A stretch of 64,000 nucleotides of DNA from Chlorella sorokiniana (Eukaryota > Chlorophyta > Trebouxiophyceae > Chlorellales > Chlorellaceae): assembly GCA_025917655.1 (NCBI GenBank), contig CP084610.1:1426001-1490000 (forward strand), written 5' to 3'. The position numbers were made by a program, and so were the translations under genes. A model generated the notes under the pieces. That model had not been told where the DNA came from and did not search any database. It saw nothing but the letters and a program-made list of their open reading frames with translations. Shown here one piece after another: positions 56,601 through 64,000 of the stretch (positions are counted from its first letter, which is position 1; each line of letters opens with the position of its first letter).

Positions 56601-59600
56601 TGTCACACAGGCCAGCAGCGCTCCCCTCCCCCATGCAGGCGCAGCGCGGCCCCGAGGCAGCAGGGCCCCGCCTCTGGAAGTGCGTGGCCAGCATGAAGCC
56701 CTTGAACTTGTCAGCCTCGGAGCGCTCCCCCGCAAAGCTGCGCGCCGTGTCCTGCACCGCCGCAGGAAGGGGCACAGGGGGCACTTTGCGGCGCGGGATT
56801 CCAGCGAGGCGGAAGCGTGTCCCCAGGGGCACACTGACGCCCGGCGGTGCAGCGCAGCCACGGTCTGCGTCTGCCAGCCTTAGAGCCTTCCCGTCAACCA
56901 ACCCCTGCATGGCAGGCCCCCTTCTTAACCCCGGCCCTCCCCCTCCACCATCGCACACACAACACCGCCTCCAGCGGCAGCCAACCCCACATACACACGC
57001 TGCGCACGCCCACCGCCCCCACCTGCGTCAGCACAATGACGGGGTTGGATGCGTCGATGGACAGCTCATCCACCAGCTCCTGCACCTCACGGGCCCCACG
57101 CAGCGCCTGCGCCACAGGCAGGCAAAACAAGATTCAGGGAGCATGGCTGTGCGGGAGAGGGAGGAGGGAGAGAGAAGGGACGCAGCACCCCAGGTGGAGG
57201 GAGGCGGGCCGCAGCACCCCCAGAAGCCTCTGCGGGACGGCGGGCGACGGCTGCCTGCATGCCGCAGGCTGGCCGGTTCAGGCTGGCCGGGCCGGGAAGA
57301 AGTGCTCCACCGACCCTCGGGCACCAGCAACAGCCTGCAGCGGGCCCAGGCTCTCACCACTCGGCCGCGGCAGTCCAGCACCTCAAAGCCGCCGCCGCCG
57401 CCGTTGGCGTTGATGCGGCGCACCACGCTGAGCTCGGGGCCCAGCAGGGAGCGGCGGTAGGCGTCGGGGCCTGTGTTCCACTGCAGGCCGGCGGCCAGGG
57501 GGACGGCGGCAGCACGGGCTTGTGGCACGACGGGGCAGGCAGCCAGGCGTGGGGGTGAGGCGCGGCAGCCGCTGCGGGGCTGGATGCTGCACGCCCCGCA
57601 CAAGCCAGGCTGCACAACCCCAGCAACCCTCACGATGCACAGAGCTTCTCCTAGCTGCCGCAGGGTGCTGCCTGCCCCGGAGCGCGCCTGGGCCACGCAC
57701 CACCAGAGTCACTTTGACGACCGCCTGCGCTCCCCCGCTGCACAAACTCCCGCATGGAGCGGTAGCGCCCCGTCTCCGCGGCGCGCGCCCCCAGGCAGCA
57801 CTGCAGCGCCTGCAGCACCGCGCTCTTGCCGCTGCCGTTGATGCCGGTGAGCAGGTTGACGTTGGGGCAGAAGTCGGTGACGAGGTGGGCGTGGCACTGC
57901 GGGGAGCCGGGGGCCACGCAGCAACGGTTTCCAACAGCGCGACCCCACACCTGCCGACACCCTGCATAGCCAGACAAAAGGAGCGCCGCGGCGGGAACGC
58001 TCCCTGGCCCCCAAGCGCCACCCCCGGTCCCCGCTCTGCGCACCATGAAGTGGTGCAGCTCCACCTTCTTGAGCAGCCCAGCCCCGGGAGCCCCCTCCGG
58101 GTCCGGCACGCGGCTGAAATCGGGCTCCGTCTGCGGCGCCCGCGGCACCCGCATCCTCTGGCTGGGCCCGGCCTCCCGGAAATCATCGTCGTCATCGTCG
58201 CCGCCGCCGCCAAGGAGGGTGCCGGGGGTCGCGCAGCTGGCTGGGAGCTGCTGGCCGGCTGGGCTCGCGATGCGCCCGCAGTGCCTGGCTTGCTTTGCGC
58301 TGCGACCGGCCCGACAGCTGTTGCCGCTGGGTGGCTTCCGCGCCAGGCTGGCTCGCCCCGCCCGGCCGTGCCTGCCGCTCCTGCTGCTGCTGCTGCGTGG
58401 CAGCGGGGGCTGCGCCCTGCTGGTCACGCGGCTGCTCCGTCGCCGCGGCGTTGGCGGGCCGGCCTCGTTTGCGGCGTCGACGTCTCCCCCGCTGCCGATG
58501 CCCCCGGACTGGCGCTTGCGTGCTGCCCGTGCTGCCTCGGCGGCCCGGCACCGTGCCTCCGCCTGCGCAATCAGCTCGTCTGGCACCGCCTCGGCGTCGC
58601 GTTTTTCTGGGGCGACAGGCGGGTGGGGCGCGGCAGGCAGCGCAGCTCGTGCTGGGAGGGCGGCTGGAAGTCGGGGTGGGCGAGGAGGCCGGCCTCTGGC
58701 AGCTCCAGAATCACTGCGCCGCACAGGCGCAACCAACGCCGCGGGGTCAGGCCCAGCACCCACGTGCGACGGACAGGCAGCGCCCGAGATGCAGCAAGGT
58801 GGGAGCTTGCGGGTGTAGCATGCGGGACAAGCTGGCGGCAGCTGGCAGGCAGCCCACACCAGGGTGCAGACCCTGCAGCGCACCCACCCGAGTCCTCCCA
58901 GTCAAACACCTCGTCCCAGGCGATGTCGGACACATCGCTGTCGTAGCCGTGCTGCGCCCGGTACCTGCGGCGGCAGAAATGCAACGTGCGCTGAGGGGTC
59001 GTGGGCGGCAGCAGGGTCCGCACCCTGGCGCACATCAGCCGCGCCAGCAAATTCTGATACAGCGCAGAGTGATAGCACTGTAAAGCAGTCCGGAAAGCGC
59101 AGCAACGGCTCGCTGCGTGCATGCAGGCGGCCCCTCACTCCTCAAGCCACTCACTTCAAGACGCAGTAGTATACGCCCGGCACCACTTGGTCATTCGGAC
59201 GATCTGAGCTCAGTTCAGTGTGGGGACGACCTCCGACACCGTGGCCTTGAACCACTTGTTGAGCTTCCCGGCCCAGTAGCTGCGCAGGGGATGGGTGTGG
59301 CAGGGCAAGGCGATTTGCAACACAGCCCTGGCGCGATGGGCGGGCAGCGCAGCTTGCAAACAAACGGAAGAAGGGCTTTGCTGATGGGGGTATACACACG
59401 ACGATGATATGCGGGAGCATCATTGATCAGGAGGCATCCCTGAGAGGCAGCACCGCCACGAAGACCCAGAGACAGAGCGGCAGGCAAAGAGCGAGCCGGA
59501 TGCGGGCGGAACGGGCAGAGCGGCCAGCTTACACGTACACCTTGGCGCCCACGCCTATGGCTTTAGCCTCCTCAAGCGTCGCGGGCTGGGGGATCCGCAG

Positions 59601-59609
59601 GTGCTGCAT
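50612..59609 (-). CDS. SMC6: SMC6 with an N-terminal Tudor-like extension
   Basis: ATPase subunit of the SMC5/6 DNA-repair complex, in many small exons. The extension begins MQHLRIPQPATLEEAKAIGV at 59609, then KVYWAGKLNKWFKATVSEVV, GVYYCVLK and YDSDVSDIAWDEVFDWED, the pattern of a Tudor-like barrel. A helical Ala/Arg/Lys-rich linker leads without a stop to KKVELHHFM, CHAHLVTDFCPNVNL and Walker A GINGSGKSAVLQAL (about 57,815-57,850). Coiled-coil exons run through 57,100-55,300 and 53,600-52,500; the hinge lies near 55,070-54,190. The ABC signature SLSGGERSLASLTFILALGE is at about 51,530-51,585 and Walker B ALDEFDV near 51,240. It continues FMDAVNRRLALAFLLEFAWR, ILLLTPQD and ends HPPRRPGTQQAQA at 50612. 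Frame jumps lie at 50678-50682, 58602-58606 and 59222-59225. Confidence 0.88.
54430..54502. repeat. G/T-rich low-complexity tract in SMC6 intron
   Basis: GTGGTGGTGGTGGGGGTGGGGG-type sequence. On the coding strand it is a long C/A-rich tract upstream of a splice acceptor. Confidence 0.8.
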
Positions 59610-60101
59610 TCTCGCTGCTGTGCGAGCGAGACCACTCGCGCGGATGTTAGGAACCCATGGCGCGCTGAGCGACCATGTCGTGTTACAAACTGCTAACTAC
59701 ACCTTCGTTTGCTTGCGACGAGCGACAGGCAAACGTATAGATGCTGTTGCGGGGAGAGCGTTGGTCGCCGGGCTTTTTTGCGGGGGAGCGGGGAGCTGTA
59801 ACTATAGAGCACAATCCGATGCAGTCATCAAAAGACAAAACGAAACCCACAACAGCCTGGGAGGTCGGCACAGCATGCAGAACAGCCCTGGAGAGCTGGA
59901 CTGTGTCGGTCGTGCCCAGGCAGGCTTGCTCGTTTGTTCACGACTTTGGCAGTAATGTTCCCTGGTTTTCTTCCAGTGGCGCTCAAGCAGGGGTAGAGAC
60001 TAAGGCTGATCACTCGGTCAGCTCGTTGAGGTGCCGAACGCCATTACACGCCGATCTGGTGAAGTTAGGCTGGTATCCAGGCACTCCAGGCTCCTGCAAA
60101 C
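59610..60101. promoter_or_regulatory. Divergent promoter region, SMC6 / GCK-type kinase
   Basis: About 490 bp between head-to-head start codons, with an AT-richer core near 59,690-59,840. No specific motif can be claimed. Confidence 0.5.
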
Positions 60102-63100
60102 ATGGCGGGGGCGACACAGGAGCCGTCGCCTCCCCTGGCGGCCGCTACGAGTTGCGTGAGCTGATTGGCAAGGGCTCCTTTGGCACCGTTCACAAAGGGT
60201 GAGTTGCCAGAAGCGCAGGTTCCTGTCCAGCGCCAGCCCCCATTCGTACAGGCTTGCCGCCGCGCCGCCGCCCCAGCCTTGCCTTTGCTCGCCACTCTCG
60301 TCATATCCCCAATCGCAGCTATGACACCGTTGCCGACCGAGACGTTGCCATCAAGCTGATTGATCTGGACGACATGTGGGTGCTGCCTGACTGCTGGCGC
60401 CCAGCCCGTTGCCCTGCCTGGCCCCCTCTTCTGCCCTGCGATGCAGCCGCCCCCAACCATCCACCGCTTGTGCACTGCACCCAATGCCCTGGGTCACTGC
60501 CTGCTGTGCGCCGCAGCGAGGAGGACATCAGCGAGATCCAGCGCGAGATCGCCATGCTGAAGCAGTGCCAGTCGCCGCACATCACCTCCTACTTTGGCTC
60601 CGCCGTGGTGCCGGGCACCTCGCAGCTCATGATCGTAATGGAGCTCATGTCGGCCAGCGCAGCAGACCTGGTGCGCCCCCCGCTGCTGCTGCGCCTTGGG
60701 GGCGGCAGGCTGCAGGATCGTGTGAGCATGCCGCACGCCCGTGCAGCGTGGCGCCGCCGCTGACTGCCCCTCACCTCCTGCGACCGCTCGCGCCGCCGCC
60801 GCCGCCGCCGCCGCCCTCCCGGCAGGTGTCTGAGGAGACGGGTGGCGAGCCGCTGCCGGAGCCGTGCATCGCGTACGTGCTGCGCCGCGTGCTGCTGGCG
60901 CTGGCATATCTGCACGGGGAGCAGCGCATGCACCGCGACGTCAAGGCCGCCAACATCCTGCTGGCAGAGGGCGGCGACGTCAAGGTGTCCGACTTTGGCG
61001 TGTCGGCGCAGCTGGGGTGAGGCGGCGGCGAGTTCGGTCGAAAAAGAGCTGCACAGGGATTGGCGCGGCGGCCGCGAGCGTGCCGTCGCATGCACACAAC
61101 ACCCTTGCCTGCGGGTGCCGCTCAGGGGGCCCACAGATTGCTGCGCCAGCAGGCATGCCTGCCCACATGCCCGCTTGCTCAACCCCTCCCCCTGTTACAG
61201 CGGCACTGTTGGCTTCAAGCGGCGCACCTTTGTGGGCAGCCCGCTGTGGATGGTGGGGATAGCCGCCGCGCTGCCTGCTCGCGCAGATTGCCGCCCCGCT
61301 GTGCCGCGCGATGCCCACCGTTGTGCCCTTTCAAACGCGCACAGCCAGTGCCGTTGCTGCTCTCTGGCTTCCGCTGCCGTCCCTCAGGCCTTTCCCGCCC
61401 TCGCTCATCTCCCTGCTCATCCTCTGAGGGTTTGCTTCCCTACACATCTTCCGAGGGTTTGCTTCCCCGCACCCCGCTGCCGCCCCCAGGCCCCAGAGGT
61501 GATTGAGCAGTCGCCCGACAACGTGGGCTTCCGCGCCGACGGCAGCGCCCGCCCCGCAGACGGCTACGACGAGGCCGCCGACATTTGGTCGCTGGGCATC
61601 ACCGCCATAGAGGTGGGCGCGCCCACGGGGCGGCGGCCCTGCATGCTGTGTGTGCGGTGCCTCACGACTGATGCTGAGGGCCCCTCGCTGTCAAGGCTGC
61701 TTGCTGCGGATGCGCTGGCGCCAGGCTGGCCCGCCTGTGTGGCGCTGCGCTTGCAACAAAAGGCAGCGTGGCCAGCAGCATGCGTCTCCCCTTCTGCTCA
61801 TCGCCCAGCATGCTACCGCCCCATCTTCCCCCCGTGCCTCCCCCTACACACACACACACCGCAGCTGGCTGAGGGTGAGCCGCCGCGCGTCAACATCGCC
61901 TCCTTCCGCCTGCTCTTCATGATTGTGCGGGACGACCCGCCGCAGCTGGAGGGGGCCAGTGGTCCACAGACTTCAAGGACTTTGTGTGGCAGTGCCTGCG
62001 CAAGGTGCGTGGGCGCACGCCGCTGCCCGGCGGCCTGCGGGCAGCGGCACTGCGCCGCCTGCGGCAGCCGGCCTGTCGGGGTGCTCCCGGCACGTTTGTG
62101 GGGCTAGGTGCATGGTGATGGGGATGCTGGAGCAAAGAGAGGAGGGAGGGGCTGTGCGGCCAGGAAGCAGCCTGGCCTGCGCGCGGCGCCGCGGCTCAGC
62201 GCGCCGCGGCTGGCAGCCTGGCGCGATGCCTGCGCGCCCCATCAACGTGTGGTGCCGCCATGCAGGACCCAGCGGCACGGCCGTCTGCCGAAGACCTGTT
62301 GGAGCACCCCTTTGTGCTGGGCGCGCCCGCGGAGCAGCCGCCCGAGCTGCGCACCCGCATCGCCGCCTTCCTGCAGCGCCGCCCCCAGCTGCTGGAGCGG
62401 CAGGCGCAGCGGCTGAGCGGCGGCGGCGGCGGCTACGGCACGGTGGGCGCCACGCTGCCGCGCTGGGACTTTGCCGCGCCGCGGGCGGCGGCCCCCGCCG
62501 CCAACGGCGCCACGGTGCCGACGCCCAGCGTGGTGCCGGTTGCGGCAGACGATCTGGGCGGCACGATGCTGCTGCGGCAGCCAGGCGCGGAGCCTGCGAG
62601 TACAGCAGAGTACAGCGGCACGGTGCAGGCGCAGCCGAGCGGCGGCGACGGTGCCGGCTTCCGCACTCCCGTGGCGGGCAGGGCGCCGCCGCCCGGCCGG
62701 CTGCTCATACCCAGCGACCCCACCCAGCCCGACCAGCCGGCAGGGGCTGGCTATGCGGCCGGCCCCGCCAGCGCTGCGGCGGTGGGTGGCGCCGCCCGAC
62801 GCTGCCGCCAGCCGCCAGCTGCTGCAAGGCGGCCTGGCGGCGGCTGCGGGGCGCACCCGGCGCAGCGCGCCGCTGCCGATGCGGCGGCGGCGGCCCTGGG
62901 TCAGCTGGAGGCCGCGCAGCCGGGGGCGGTGCGCAGCGCTCTCCGAGATGCTGACTCAGCTCAGCTGCAGCGACAGCCCCTCGCTGGCCGCGCTGAAGGG
63001 CTCCGCGGCGGCGCTGTTTGGCGACGGCGGCAGCGGCGGCGGCGGCCACCCGGGCGACGTGCCCGACCTGGGGCCCTTGGGACGCTTCCTCATGTCACGC

Positions 63101-63160
63101 TGGCGTGAACGCGTGGCACGAGAGCGCGTGCTGCACAGCCAGCAGTGGCAGGCGGGCTGA
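60102..63160 (+). CDS. STE20/GCK-family (MST/SPS1-like) Ser/Thr kinase
   Basis: Germinal-centre-kinase type STE20 protein kinase. It starts MAGATQEPSPP at 60102. Kinase elements in order: GRYELRELIGKGSFGTVHKG (Gly loop), DVAIKLIDLDD (catalytic Lys), EEDISEIQREIAMLKQC (helix C Glu), SPHITSYFGS, MHRDVKAANILL (HRD), VSDFGVSAQL (DFG), KRRTFVGSPLWM then APEVIEQ (activation loop/APE), YDEAADIWSLGITAIE, LAEGEPPR, FKDFVWQCLRK, DPAARPSAEDLLEHPFV. This order and the KRRTFVG.P.WMAPEV loop identify the MST/SPS1/Arabidopsis SIK1 group. The C-terminal half is long, Ala/Gly/Pro-rich and ends RWRERVARERVLHSQQWQAG. No SARAH domain is evident. A frame jump is at the C-run 60132-60135, just before the kinase domain. 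Pathway (Hippo-like versus other) cannot be stated. Confidence 0.9.
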
Positions 63161-63884
63161 TGCGGAGAAGGGCACGCTGCGCTGCGCGCGACACGAGCAC
63201 GGCCAGCCTGCTCGCAGCCTCTGCCCGGCCTCCCCTGATACTGAGCAGCTCAGGCACTGCCTGCGGCTAAGTGAAGGCATGCATTTGTTCCCAGCTGCGA
63301 CTACCCTCGACTGGCTGGTACGCTTTGCGGTGGGTGGGAGTGCGTGACTCAACCTGATGGTGCAAGAGCGGTTACTGGAGTCTTGGGTGTCCGACGCTGA
63401 AACATAAGGGAAGTGACAGTGCAGCGGCAGGAGGAGCCGGATTGTGTGGCTGGCTTGCCAAAGGATGACTGCACCATCACTCCTGCAGCGTCAAACTGGC
63501 GTCGGTGGCGGCGCCATGCTGCGCTGCGCGCCTGCCAGCAAGGCAGCACGCGTGTTAACTCCCCGGCGAGGGTGGTGCTCCTCCTTCTTCTTTTGTCCTT
63601 GGTGCTGCATCGTGAGTCATTGGGGCGCCACTTGGTGCGAGCAAACTCCCTCCTAGACCTGCAACCGCAAGTCGGTATTAGATCGTGCGCACATGGCGGC
63701 TTGCCCCGGCGACACTGTCGCCGCGTGGCAATTGCTTGATATCAACATCTTGATGCAATTGTGAAAATTGTCTGGTTGCCGAGCGGGAGCCAAACCCAAC
63801 TGGCTGCCGTGTCCTTCTCCGGGCCGCGCTCTGCAGGTCTGCCGACGCTGGACGGCTCCTATTGACCAGAAGTGCTTCGAAGTC
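63161..63884. other. Intergenic region, kinase / secreted protein
   Basis: About 720 bp between two plus-strand genes, presumably the kinase 3' UTR and the promoter of the gene starting at 63885. Nothing else recognised. Confidence 0.4.
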
Positions 63885-64000
63885 ATGAAGCATGCATGCG
63901 CTTTGGCCCTGGTGGCCTGCATGCTCTCCATTGGCGCCTCTGCTCGTGAGCCGCACCAACCGCCCCTCACCCGCTTGTGCAGCTGGGACGGGTCATGCGG
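63885..64000 (+). CDS. 5' end of a gene for a secreted protein (partial)
   Basis: From 63885 the frame reads MKHACALALVACMLSIGASA then REPHQPPLTRLCSWDGSCG and runs off the window. The first 20 residues have a basic start, hydrophobic core and small residues before a likely cleavage after ASA, a classical signal peptide. The Cys residues after it suggest an extracellular Cys-containing protein. The start is supported by the signal peptide only. Family unknown. Confidence 0.5.
   Translation, partial: MKHACALALVACMLSIGASAREPHQPPLTRLCSWDGSC

Noticed and set aside
1-64000. Search for retroelements, virus-derived elements or DNA transposons
   Set aside because: No reverse transcriptase, integrase, capsid, transposase motifs, long terminal repeats or target-site duplications were recognised.

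Overview
This is GC-rich nuclear DNA from a green alga, most likely a trebouxiophyte of the Chlorella/Micractinium/Auxenochlorella type. The evidence is dense multi-exon genes with GT-AG introns, a plant-type RS splicing factor, a PSB33-like thylakoid protein, a nuclear-encoded plastid ribosomal protein L17 and ceruloplasmin-like multicopper ferroxidases. TGTAA elements, the usual green-algal poly(A) signal, follow several stop codons. I see no bacterial operons, CRISPR, rRNA or tRNA, and no recognisable transposon or viral remnant.

Layout. 0.6-13 kb: SEC61 gamma (+), RS31/RS40-type SR splicing factor (-), tRNA-splicing endonuclease SEN34 (+), cyclin L (-), plastid bL17 (+), CPBP-family intramembrane protease (+). 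13-20 kb: secreted subtilisin-like protease with a Pro-rich tail (+) and a DUF179/AlgH-type plastid protein (-). 21-36 kb: two tandem six-cupredoxin-domain multicopper oxidases (+). 36-50 kb: PSB33-like protein (-), haemolysin-III/PAQR membrane protein (+), Rtt106/SSRP1-like histone chaperone (-), bZIP factor (+), an unassigned membrane-anchored beta-propeller-like protein (-) and a Rab5-class GTPase (+). 50-64 kb: SMC6 (-) with an unexpected Tudor-like N-terminal region, a STE20/GCK-type kinase (+), and the first codons of a secreted protein (+) cut by the window edge.

Most genes alternate strand, giving seven head-to-head pairs with short shared upstream regions. Functions are largely unrelated housekeeping (secretion, RNA processing, chromatin, plastid) apart from the ferroxidase pair, which points to high-affinity iron uptake at the cell surface.

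One feature affects every annotation here. In at least 18 places a conserved protein domain jumps reading frame exactly at a short G, C or A run, and nearly every case is explained by one missing base in that run. This looks like consensus error from sequencing rather than gene decay. Coordinates below run from start codon to stop codon of the inferred gene, introns included.
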